Both the position numbers and the translations under genes were made by a program. Below are positions 1 through 7,138 of a stretch of DNA of 14,976 nucleotides, one piece after another (within the stretch, counting starts at the first letter, position 1; every line of letters starts with the position of its first letter). The DNA lies in contig DKAT01000097.1 of the NCBI GenBank assembly GCA_002450905.1, positions 1-14,976 of the forward strand, in the 5' to 3' direction. The notes under the pieces are model-generated. The model had not been told where the DNA came from. It searched no databases and was given only the letters and a program-made list of their open reading frames with translations. This DNA comes from Spirochaetia bacterium UBA6919. GTDB lineage: Bacteria > Spirochaetota > UBA6919.

Positions 1-1404
1 CCATTGAAAGGGTGTATGAGGCTTAGGTACAAAAGTTCCCAGGGTTATATTTAATTGTAATTTCTTATTGATACTAAGAATCTTAAGTATGAATTGAATA
101 ATATCATCTTCCTCAGTACTTTGATAACTTTTATCAACTGGAAATCCTATCATGAAATATAATTTAATTTTCTTCCACCCAAAATCAGTTACCTGACGGA
201 CTATTTCAAATAATTTTTCCTCTGTAACCCTCTTGTTTATTGAATTACGAAGATACTCACTACCAGCTTCCACAGCAAATGTCAATCCACTCTTACGCAC
301 TTCACTAACTTGTTGAGCTACATTAAGAGTAAATCCATCGATTCTCAGAGAGGGCAACATGAATGATATGCCACGGCTACTATAAATGTTATTCAACTGA
401 CTGATTAATTGATCAAGAAAATTGTAATCTGCAATACTAAGTGATAAAAGAGATATTTCACGATATCCGGTATTTTCTATTAATTGATCACATAATTCAA
501 CAATATTATCAATAGTTCTTTCTCTCACAGGACGATAAATCATGCCAGCCTGGCAAAAACGGCATCCCACAGTACAGCCTCGGGATACTTCAATAACCCC
601 TTGATCTTGTGTTACCTGCAGATAAGGAACTGGAGGTTTTATTGGAATCTTTAATTGATTTAAATCAGGATAAGCCTGCCTTACAACCTTCTTAACCGGT
701 ATATAGTATGCTGGATTGGAACTATTATCAGCTTGATAACCTAATTGATTTTGTATCCTCGTCTTTTCATTCTCTATGGGATAATTCCTTGGATTATAAA
801 TACCATTCAAGAGGGATAACTCCTGAATGATTTTTTCTCTGGTATAATTCCTTGATTTTAGTTCAATTAGTGTTGTCCCAAAACGGATAATTGCATCCTC
901 AGATTCTCCTATAATGAACAGATCAACAAAATCAGCCATAGGTTCAGGATTAAATACACAAGGTCCTCCGGCAATAATGATGGGATCAGCTTCAGTTCTA
1001 TCCTTGCTAAATGCTGGTATCCTGGCAAGTTCTAGTATCCATAAAACATTCGTATAAGTCAATTCATATTGGAGAGAGAACCCCAGTACATCAAATTCCT
1101 TCAAAGGCTTTTTGGATTCAAGAGAAAATAATTCAATATCGAATTCTTTTAATTTCTCGATCATATCCAACCAGGGTAGAAATACTCTCTCACAAAGCAT
1201 ATTCTGCTGATTATTGATGATTTCATAAAGTATTTTAATCCCCAGATTCGACATCCCAATATCATAAACATCTGGATAACTAAGTGCAATTTTTAAAGAT
1301 ATATTATTAAAATCCTTCTTTACCTGATTAACCTCCTCACCAATATATCGGGCTGGCTTGGAAACATCAATGAGATTCTCTTCTAAAAACTTTTCTATAT
1401 TCAA
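1..1404 (-). CDS. B12-binding/radical SAM protein, TIGR03960-like (3' part outside window)
   Basis: This is an open minus-strand frame of 468 codons that runs off the left edge, so the C-terminus is missing. It probably starts at TTG (1404-1402), with AAGGA 7 nt upstream; no in-frame ATG lies nearby. The N-terminal region (PARYIGEE, then SYPDVYDIGMSNLG) resembles the cobalamin-binding-like Rossmann part of the family. The radical SAM cluster motif is SRGCTVGCRFCQAG with Cys277, Cys281 and Cys284 (CX3CX2C), which would ligate a 4Fe-4S cluster for SAM cleavage. FAVEAGSEYLRN and FYFMIGFP are further typical radical SAM core segments. Family members are about 600 residues and are often fused or adjacent to a DUF2344 partner; both would lie left of this window. 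The substrate is unknown. The gene diverges from the lipoprotein gene at 1569. Confidence 0.9.
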   Translation of the reverse strand, partial: MNIEKFLEENLIDVSKPARYIGEEVNQVKKDFNNISLKIALSYPDVYDIGMSNLGIKILYEIINNQQNMLCERVFLPWLDMIEKLKEFDIELFSLESKKPLKEFDVLGFSLQYELTYTNVLWILELARIPAFSKDRTEADPIIIAGGPCVFNPEPMADFVDLFIIGESEDAIIRFGTTLIELKSRNYTREKIIQELSLLNGIYNPRNYPIENEKTRIQNQLGYQADNSSNPAYYIPVKKVVRQAYPDLNQLKIPIKPPVPYLQVTQDQGVIEVSRGCTVGCRFCQAGMIYRPVRERTIDNIVELCDQLIENTGYREISLLSLSIADYNFLDQLISQLNNIYSSRGISFMLPSLRIDGFTLNVAQQVSEVRKSGLTFAVEAGSEYLRNSINKRVTEEKLFEIVRQVTDFGWKKIKLYFMIGFPVDKSYQSTEEDDIIQFILKILSINKKLQLNITLGTFVPKPHTPFQW

Positions 1405-1568
1405 AATTATTTCCTTGATTTTTAAGATAATTGTGTTATAAATATAGTAATACTTATAAAATTACGTACAGATCAAACAATCAGTGCCGATAAAAGTAAT
1501 TTTAATAAAATAAATTATTACCTGATTATCACAATTTATAATAATAACGAAAGATTACAGATTATCCT

Positions 1569-2588
1569 ATGAAAATTTATCTATTTTTAAACCAGATAAA
1601 AAATCTTTACAAAACTATTATCCTCTATAATTCATTGTTGATAATTGTTAGTTTATTATATATATGTAGCTTACTATCATGTACCCCATCTCGATCCCTG
1701 GTGAATATTGAAGACATAAAAAAGATTCCACCAGAAAATAAAAAAAATAATTCTAAACAAAATAAAAAGACTTATTCTAAGAAAAAAAATAAAAAAAAAT
1801 CATATCATAAAAGAAAAAAATCATCCAAAAAAGATTTTCATATTAGTAAGAAAGAAACGAGTGAAGTTGATGATAATGAGGATCAGGATGACAGCGATAT
1901 TGAAGACATAGAGGACGAGAATAAAGAAGATGACGAGGACGATGAAGTAGATAGTGAGGATGCTAAGGATGATGATAGCGAAGAGGATGACGAGGAAGAG
2001 AACAAATCAGTGAATTATCCAACTCTTGGATATCGTGAAAATAAACAGGACACAATAGATATCCAGTTAAAAAAATTGCGTAAAAAAATATTTAATTCTT
2101 CTGTAAAAAACACCTCTAAAAATTTATATAATCCTCTGGGTTATTCAATAAAAGTACCTTTAGAATTTCAAATAAATAACCAGGATCCTGTTCTCTGGAA
2201 ATTGAGATCCCAAAGTCCCAAAAAATATGACCAACAGATAATTATAGGTTTTGTAAAAAATCCAAAACAAAATATCTATGAAATTATCAGGATAATCACT
2301 GATAAATATAATATAAATGAAGATATCTTTTGGATCAAGATATCACCACTACCCAAAAAGAAGTTAGAGTCTTCAAATGCACGCAAGGGAGTATTCACAA
2401 CAAAAAAATACAACACAGAAAAATATTATAATTATATATATATCCAGGTATGCCAGAGTAATAATAACAATGTAGTTTTCATTATAGCTACTCTTTCTGC
2501 TAATAAAAGTTTCTGGAATTCAGAGTCGATATATGCAAAAAAATACAAAATCTTACAGAAAATTGTCAACTCATTTACCTTTTTATAA
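1569..2588 (+). CDS. Putative lipoprotein with Lys-rich and Asp/Glu-rich blocks
   Basis: The 339-residue product has a basic N-region, a hydrophobic stretch (about residues 16-36) and a lipobox-like LLSC, which predicts lipidation at Cys38. Residues 51-95 are strongly Lys-rich. Residues 99-144 are almost entirely Asp/Glu. Both blocks are low-complexity and probably disordered. From about residue 186 a folded-looking domain begins (YNPLGYSIKVPLEF) and ends in IVNSFTFL. This layout is reminiscent of PsbP/DcrB/Mog1-like domains, in which GYSIxxP opens and VxSFxF closes the fold; that is inference only. The ATG at 1569 is the only Met in the frame. Its ribosome-binding site is poor, and a TTG near 1638 would give a shorter signal peptide without the basic region. 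I do not recognise the family. An envelope location is likely. Confidence 0.8.
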   Translation: MKIYLFLNQIKNLYKTIILYNSLLIIVSLLYICSLLSCTPSRSLVNIEDIKKIPPENKKNNSKQNKKTYSKKKNKKKSYHKRKKSSKKDFHISKKETSEVDDNEDQDDSDIEDIEDENKEDDEDDEVDSEDAKDDDSEEDDEEENKSVNYPTLGYRENKQDTIDIQLKKLRKKIFNSSVKNTSKNLYNPLGYSIKVPLEFQINNQDPVLWKLRSQSPKKYDQQIIIGFVKNPKQNIYEIIRIITDKYNINEDIFWIKISPLPKKKLESSNARKGVFTTKKYNTEKYYNYIYIQVCQSNNNNVVFIIATLSANKSFWNSESIYAKKYKILQKIVNSFTFL

Positions 2589-2662
2589 AAGAAATATCAA
2601 ACAATTAAATATTATTTAACAAGAATTAATACCCAATGGAACAAATATAAAAAGAAAATATT

Positions 2663-2691
2663 TTTACAAAAAATAAAAAAAATATTATTTT
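2663..2691 (+). promoter_or_regulatory. Possible sigma70-type promoter of the EHPxG lipoprotein gene
   Basis: TTTACA (2663-2668) and TATTTT (2686-2691) are separated by 17 bp, about 40 bp before the gene. The -10 resembles those proposed at 10134 and 11801. The surrounding sequence is almost pure A/T, so a chance match is quite possible. Confidence 0.3.
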
Positions 2692-2732
2692 AAAGTGTTA
2701 CAATATGTCAAATATTTTTTATGGAGGAAGAT

Positions 2733-3443
2733 ATGTTTGCTAAACATACATCAATGACAAAACATTTTAATTTGCTCTATACTATTCTCCCAACTTTAAT
2801 TATTATATTGTTGGTAGCTAGTTGCAAACCAAAACCAAAAATAGATGAAACTCCAAAAGTTGATTCTACAGAAAAAAAATCCACTGAAGAAAAAAAGCCA
2901 GCCAAAGCAGAGCCAATAACAACAAGTGATCTTTCTGAAGCTATTAAATCTTTTGTAGAAAAAGAATATAAAAAATCAAATGGCTTTTTCAGCTTGTTGG
3001 ATGAACCAACAAAAAATGCTCTAAAGCTCAAACTAGCCAAGATTCATAATGACAAATTACAGGTAACTATTGAAAAAGATACTCATTTTGTATGTGCAGA
3101 TTTTAAAGATGACAAAACAAAAACGACATATGATATTGATTTCTTCATGAAAGGAAACGACAAAAAAAATCTTCATGTATCACAAATTTCTATCCACAAA
3201 TTAAATGGAAAAGAAAGATATAAATGGGAAAAAAAAGGTGACTCTTGGGTAAGAGTCGGTGATGCAAAACTTATTAATGTCAGTGAACATCCACATGGAA
3301 ATGAACACCCCAAAGGTGGCCAACCAAATGAACACCCAAAGGGAAAAGAGCATCCCAAGGGTAATGAACACCCAAAGGGCAACAAAGAGAAACCAAAGGA
3401 TAAGGATCCTAAGGAAAAAGAAGATAGCTCAAAAAAATCATAA
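2733..3443 (+). CDS. Putative lipoprotein with C-terminal EHPxG histidine-rich repeats
   Basis: The start is the ATG at 2733, because GGAGG (2724-2728) sits 5 nt before it. An in-frame ATG at 2721 lies upstream of that site and would add only four residues. The 236-residue product has a signal peptide with lipobox LVASC (Cys31), then a Lys/Pro/Glu linker (32-63). A compact domain follows (about 65-180) with helical TTSDLSEAIKSFVEKEY and strand-like segments such as THFVCADFKDD and YDIDFFMKG. The tail carries five EHPxG units (185-216) and then a Lys/Glu/Asp-rich end. I do not recognise the domain with certainty. The His-rich tail suggests binding of divalent metals or of an anionic surface; this is inference. 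The protein is probably envelope-anchored. A hairpin lies 20 bp after the stop codon. Confidence 0.85.
   Translation: MFAKHTSMTKHFNLLYTILPTLIIILLVASCKPKPKIDETPKVDSTEKKSTEEKKPAKAEPITTSDLSEAIKSFVEKEYKKSNGFFSLLDEPTKNALKLKLAKIHNDKLQVTIEKDTHFVCADFKDDKTKTTYDIDFFMKGNDKKNLHVSQISIHKLNGKERYKWEKKGDSWVRVGDAKLINVSEHPHGNEHPKGGQPNEHPKGKEHPKGNEHPKGNKEKPKDKDPKEKEDSSKKS
3285..3380 (+). repeat. Five in-frame EHPxG-coding repeats
   Basis: Codons 185-216 of the lipoprotein encode EHPHG, EHPKG, EHPKG, EHPKG and EHPKG, separated by N, GGQPN-type or K spacers. The five 15-nt units all differ in synonymous codons (for example GAACACCCCAAAGGT against GAGCATCCCAAGGGT). This argues for an old array kept at protein level rather than recent slippage. 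Confidence 0.9.
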
Positions 3444-3462
3444 TTATAAAATTTAATAATTT

Positions 3463-3490
3463 CAGATCCGGGGATAATTTCTCCGGACTG
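3463..3490 (+). terminator. Hairpin after the lipoprotein gene, possible terminator
   Basis: CAGATCCGGGGA and TCTCCGGACTG can pair as an 11-bp stem (one bulged A, one G-T pair) around the loop TAATT. It begins 20 bp after the stop codon at 3443. No clean T-run follows (ATCCATTTAATAAT), so intrinsic termination is plausible but not certain. A role in protecting the mRNA 3' end would fit equally well. Confidence 0.5.
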
Positions 3491-3603
3491 ATCCATTTAA
3501 TAATAATTAAATCAATAGTATATTAATTTTTTAAATCATTCGTTTTCTATTTTTTTTCAATTCATTTTAATAAAAACACAAATTTACACCACCCTAACCC
3601 GAC

Positions 3604-3631
3604 ATGGGAGAATTATGGGAAAAGTATGGGA
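3604..3631 (+). repeat. Three ATGGGA direct repeats with 11-bp period
   Basis: ATGGGA occurs at 3604, 3615 and 3626, each 11 bp apart and each followed by an A-rich pentamer (GAATT, AAAGT, AAAAC). Eleven base pairs is about one helical turn, so the three copies face the same side of the DNA. Direct repeats with this spacing are how OmpR/PhoB-type response regulators bind. No regulator is identified here, so this is a description with an inferred role. Confidence 0.5.
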
Positions 3632-3867
3632 AAAACATACTGAGATCTCACATAAAATCGACGGCCAATTAAAATAAATAAAAACAAAATCCTATTTCAT
3701 TAAATTCTTTTTTAGAAAGACAATTCTGAAAAACAAAGATTTAAGATATCACTGACATACAAGAAATTTATCAATGATCCACTGGATAAGTGAACAGGGA
3801 GTATTATGATGTTCCTTGCTTTATGAAAGTTGCCAGATGATTTCTTTTTTAAATGTGTTCGTATTCT

Positions 3868-3884
3868 AAAAGGACTGTCCTTTT
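3868..3884 (-). terminator. Perfect 17-bp palindrome, possible terminator or operator
   Basis: AAAAGGACTGTCCTTTT is an 8-bp perfect inverted repeat around one central base. It is flanked by GTATTC (3861-3866) and GAATAC (3889-3894), which extend the symmetry. It lies about 60 bp beyond the stop of the minus-strand gene at 3946. In that transcript it would form AAAAGGA-cag-TCCTTTT with a short U-run, so it could terminate that gene. A similar sequence lies at 7058-7074, which leaves an operator role open. Confidence 0.4.
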
Positions 3885-3945
3885 GAAGGAATACTAGAAG
3901 GAGTAAGGAATTTAATTTCGTAAAAATTATAATACTACCAAATAC

Positions 3946-5571
3946 TCACTGATTTTGCTCTTCTATTTTTTCTTGGAAGGCTGGTTTAACTGATTTTACC
4001 AGAACTAAAAGCTTTGTAATATCATTGTAACTACTGATAGTGTATTTTATTATTTCACGATTTTCGCCACCACCTATCAGTCTTGCATTTTGTATATTTC
4101 TTTGGCGATTATCTTTATAATCTTCATATAACATTTTTAAAACATCAGCTATAATTTGGGAATGCACCAATGTTTTATTAATAATTTCATATGCTTCATG
4201 ATTTATAATGTCAATATACTCATTCAAAACTTTTTTACTGGATTGTTCATGGGCTGCTTTTCTGATAAGAGTTTTGACTTTTGCACCCCTTTGAGTGGAA
4301 TCTGCAATAGATTCATTGAATGTCATTATATCTTTCATCAGTTCATTGATTATATGATAACTATCAGAAAATGATTTTTTCAGATCCTTGTTTGTCATTT
4401 CTATGTCAATAATTATTTTATTTAGTAAATCCCTTATATATCTATTGTATCTCTCCATGATGAAATACTTAATAAAACTCATCGCTTGACTAAATAAATA
4501 TCTTTCGCATTGGATCTCTCTAAATGTGTCATTCATGGTGTAGGAATAATTTTCAATTGGAGGAATCTCTTCGATACCAAAGAGTTCCAAAATCATTTTC
4601 TTAACTTTAGTTTCTCTTATATCTTTAACAACTTGTTCACGACGAGTTTTAATTTTCACGGAAAGATTTTTTAAATAATTTTGAACTAGATTGATCGTTC
4701 TTATATTTTGAATTGGTCTAAAAAAAGCATCTTTTGTGATTATTTCAATGAGTAACTGAAATATATTTTGTTGAATAAAATCTTTTATAATTTGAATGAA
4801 ATTCTTGATTTCTTTTTCAGGCAAAAGTTGTATACCTTTAAATTTTCCGAATAATAAGATAGCTTTAACAAAATCACCTTTAAGATTCATAGAGTATATT
4901 AGTTCAGAAATATCTTTTAGTTCTTCTAAGACGTGTCGTCCGTCAACATCCCTGAATTTTGGAGGATTTGATATTACATTTTCTTGGAGGGCAGGACCAA
5001 ATTTTTTCAAAATGGGATAATAATCATATTCAACAAGATTGCTTAACTCAAATAAACTCGTGTAAACATTATTAATTTGGGAAGTTTGATCTTTTTGAAG
5101 CGTTTTTTGGAATTTTTGAAACATTTCATTGATATAAAAATCTAATTCTTTTACACCACTCTTATTTAATACTTCTACAAAATTATCCGTTTCAAATAAT
5201 TGCAATATCTCTTTCTGTTCTTTCGAAAGTTGTATTTCAACAAAATAATCCTCCACTTTTGATTTTAACAATTTATCATTTTCAAGATTAAGAACAAGTT
5301 TTAGTGGATGACAATATCGATATAACTCAAATAATTTTTCAGCAAACTCAGGTGTGACAAGATCTTTGTTAATTTTATATATAGATGGATTAATTGACTT
5401 CAAATCCTTTTTTATTTCGCGTAATTTTTTTATTCTTTCGTATTTAGAATCTCCTTTTCCCATAAAAATATTTTGAAAAAGGAATTTTATTTTATCAATA
5501 AATGTCTCATCTTCCATTATTTCAATTTTATGAGTAGTTTGGGAAGAAGTTTCATTCATATTTTCAGGCAA
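3946..5571 (-). CDS. Large helical protein of unknown function (541 aa)
   Basis: The frame starts at TTG (5571) with GAGG 9 nt upstream (5581-5584 on the plus strand). The alternative ATG at codon 5 would place the site too far away. The product has no signal peptide and no membrane segment. It is predicted to be almost wholly alpha-helical, with Lys/Glu/Ile/Phe-rich heptad-like stretches, for example around residues 50-65 and 370-400. I see no catalytic motif. Size and style recall the DUF5312-like proteins of unknown function in spirochaetes, but I cannot confirm that match. The gene is convergent with the lipoprotein gene to its left and lies in the same direction as the TPR lipoprotein gene, 256 bp away, so co-transcription is uncertain. 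Confidence 0.8.
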   Translation of the reverse strand: MPENMNETSSQTTHKIEIMEDETFIDKIKFLFQNIFMGKGDSKYERIKKLREIKKDLKSINPSIYKINKDLVTPEFAEKLFELYRYCHPLKLVLNLENDKLLKSKVEDYFVEIQLSKEQKEILQLFETDNFVEVLNKSGVKELDFYINEMFQKFQKTLQKDQTSQINNVYTSLFELSNLVEYDYYPILKKFGPALQENVISNPPKFRDVDGRHVLEELKDISELIYSMNLKGDFVKAILLFGKFKGIQLLPEKEIKNFIQIIKDFIQQNIFQLLIEIITKDAFFRPIQNIRTINLVQNYLKNLSVKIKTRREQVVKDIRETKVKKMILELFGIEEIPPIENYSYTMNDTFREIQCERYLFSQAMSFIKYFIMERYNRYIRDLLNKIIIDIEMTNKDLKKSFSDSYHIINELMKDIMTFNESIADSTQRGAKVKTLIRKAAHEQSSKKVLNEYIDIINHEAYEIINKTLVHSQIIADVLKMLYEDYKDNRQRNIQNARLIGGGENREIIKYTISSYNDITKLLVLVKSVKPAFQEKIEEQNQ

Positions 5572-5827
5572 GGGAATATACCTCGTAAATTACAATTACA
5601 GTAAAATAATATCATTAATCGGTATTTAAATGGGGATTATCAACCTTAATTTAAAAAATATGTATTATAAATAAAGTTTAAATGACTTGATATAATTTTA
5701 TTAATATTTGATTTATATATAAATTATTTAGATTGCTTGATAATAAAATATTTTTTCCCATATATAATATAGCGGATTATCTTGTAAAGTAAGAATGATT
5801 TAGTCACAAGAACTCTTTAAAACTATG

Positions 5828-6781
5828 TTATTCATTCTGAAAATTAGTAACCTTCTTTTTAGAATAGTTTGGATTTAGCTTAATTGATTTATTTGTATCC
5901 CTGATTGCTTTGTTATCTTGACCAAGTTCGCTATATGCTCTGGCACGATGTTTATAGGCAGGTCCAAAATTTGGTTTTAATTTTATGACGGAGGAAAAAT
6001 CTTTAACAGCTTTTTTATATTTTTTCAATATATAGAGATATACAATACCTCTTCTGAAATAAGCCATGTAGTAATTTTTATTAATTTTAATCGCTTTTGT
6101 AAAATCACGGATTGCATGTTTGTATTTTTTCATATACAGATAGACCAATCCCCTTTCAGAATACGTTTGATAGGATTTGGGTACCAATTTTAATACAAGT
6201 GAAAATACCTTGATGCTGTTTTCGTATTTTCCCATAAGTGAGAAAGTAATAGCAATAAAGAAATAAGCATCTGGAAGTTTTGGATCTATAGACAATGCTT
6301 TTTTAAAATAATATAAGGCTGGAGTTAATTGATCCAGGAATAGAAAAATTCGTCCCTTCTCCACGTAAGCTTGGGCAAAGGTGGGATTAATTTTTAAGGT
6401 AGAGTCCAAATCGTTGATAGCTTCCTTAAATTTGCCTAAAGACATATAAGTTAATGCTCTTAAATAATATGCTGCAACAAATTTTGGATTCTGATTAATT
6501 GCATGGTTAAAATCTTCTAAAGCAGTAGTAAAATTTCGTAATCTTAAATTGGTCAATCCTCTGAAATAACGTGCCTCAAGAGATTTGGGGTATAATTTTA
6601 AAGCTTTGTTAAAATTATCCAGCGCCTCATTTAATTTACCTTTACGATAATATTTTTTTCCATTTTTTAAATAGGGATGTACATAATTAGGATCTAGAGT
6701 TTCTTCATGTACATTATTATTTGAACAATTAATTATTTGTATACTAAGTATTACTAATAACAATATTTTGGTGAATTGCAT
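5828..6781 (-). CDS. TPR-repeat lipoprotein
   Basis: The ATG at 6781 is preceded by GGGGG about 9 nt upstream. The 317-residue product has a short signal sequence ending in IINC, which predicts lipidation at Cys19. Asn before the Cys is outside the classical lipobox but tolerated in spirochaete lipoproteins. Nearly all the rest is eight tandem 34-residue TPR units (about 36-69, 70-103, 104-137, 138-171, 172-205, 206-239, 240-274, 275-308), most ending in a Pro such as INPTF, IDPKL or LNPNY. Unit 7 has one extra residue (LYILKKYKKA). TPR solenoids bind peptides or partner proteins, so this is probably an envelope scaffold facing the periplasm; the partner is unknown. The gene diverges from leuC across 357 bp. 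Confidence 0.9.
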   Translation of the reverse strand: MQFTKILLLVILSIQIINCSNNNVHEETLDPNYVHPYLKNGKKYYRKGKLNEALDNFNKALKLYPKSLEARYFRGLTNLRLRNFTTALEDFNHAINQNPKFVAAYYLRALTYMSLGKFKEAINDLDSTLKINPTFAQAYVEKGRIFLFLDQLTPALYYFKKALSIDPKLPDAYFFIAITFSLMGKYENSIKVFSLVLKLVPKSYQTYSERGLVYLYMKKYKHAIRDFTKAIKINKNYYMAYFRRGIVYLYILKKYKKAVKDFSSVIKLKPNFGPAYKHRARAYSELGQDNKAIRDTNKSIKLNPNYSKKKVTNFQNE

Positions 6782-7138
6782 TTTTGGAACCCCCAGATAT
6801 GAGCAATTTAATATTATATTTTAAATTTCTAGTATATATTGAACACCCATCAGACCTGTATCTTTGTAATAAATTATTCACAATTATTCTGGTACATGAG
6901 TAATTAAAAAATATTTGTTTTTGATTTGACTGAACAAAGTATCTGAGAAGATGATGATTTTCAGTATAAATAAAATTATTATATATTTTTAAAAAGTCAA
7001 ATATTCTTTAAAACCCATCTTAAATGATTATCGAACCTTTAAAGCATTTCTATATAGAAAAGGATTGTCTTTTTATAAAATCTTACTATCTTTAATGATC
7101 TATAAATATAAATATTAAACCCTTGTGAGGAAGCGAAT
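6782..7138. other. 357-bp divergent intergenic region upstream of leuC
   Basis: This region should hold the promoters of the minus-strand TPR gene and of leuC, but no near-consensus -35/-10 pair stands out on either strand. Visible elements are an interrupted inverted repeat TTTGTT (6914) / AACAAA (6933), a 13-codon frame at 6951-6992 (MMIFSINKIIIYF, five Ile, weak GAGAAG before it), a palindrome TTTCTATATAGAAA (7047-7060) and the AAAAGGA/TCTTTT hairpin at 7058-7074. CCTTT at 7036-7040 could pair with AAAGG at 7059-7063 and thereby compete with that hairpin. This is an attenuator-like arrangement, but it is unproven. Confidence 0.5.
7058..7074 (+). promoter_or_regulatory. AAAAGGATTGTCTTTTT hairpin/palindrome before leuC
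   Basis: This element matches the palindrome at 3868-3884 at 15 of 17 positions. Both differences are C-to-T and would keep G-U pairs in RNA. As a plus-strand transcript it forms a 7-bp stem with a UUG loop and ends in a U-run, 65 bp before leuC. It could be a weak attenuator terminator or an operator. The stem has only one G-C pair, so I am unsure. Confidence 0.3.

Larger units (their letters stand above)
3444..3945. other. 502-bp intergenic region between convergent genes
   Basis: I find no convincing gene here. The best short frame, 22 codons from the ATG at 3604, lacks a ribosome-binding site. The region does hold a GC-rich hairpin (3463-3490), an AT inverted repeat ATTTAAT-aata-ATTAAAT (3494-3511), three ATGGGA repeats with 11-bp phase (3604-3631) and a 17-bp palindrome (3868-3884). 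For a gap between convergent genes it is long and rich in structure. A small RNA or a decayed gene is possible. Confidence 0.6.

Noticed and set aside
1011..1217. Plus-strand frame of 68 codons
   Set aside because: It lies entirely within the radical SAM gene on the other strand, which carries the recognisable family motifs.
3173..3496. Minus-strand 107-codon frame rich in Gly, Cys, Phe and Ser
   Set aside because: It is the antisense shadow of the EHPxG repeats; its apparent repeats come from the real gene, which has signal peptide and ribosome-binding site.
3604..3672. 22-codon frame MGELWEKYGKN... in the convergent gap
   Set aside because: No ribosome-binding site, no family resemblance, and it begins in the ATGGGA repeats; treated as chance.
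5572..5827. 256-bp gap between the two minus-strand genes, with several TATAAT-like words
   Set aside because: The sequence is so AT-rich that -10-like words are expected, and no -35 partner at proper spacing was found.
6921..6931. TTGATT/TTGACT as a leuC -35
   Set aside because: No -10-like hexamer lies 16-18 bp downstream of either.
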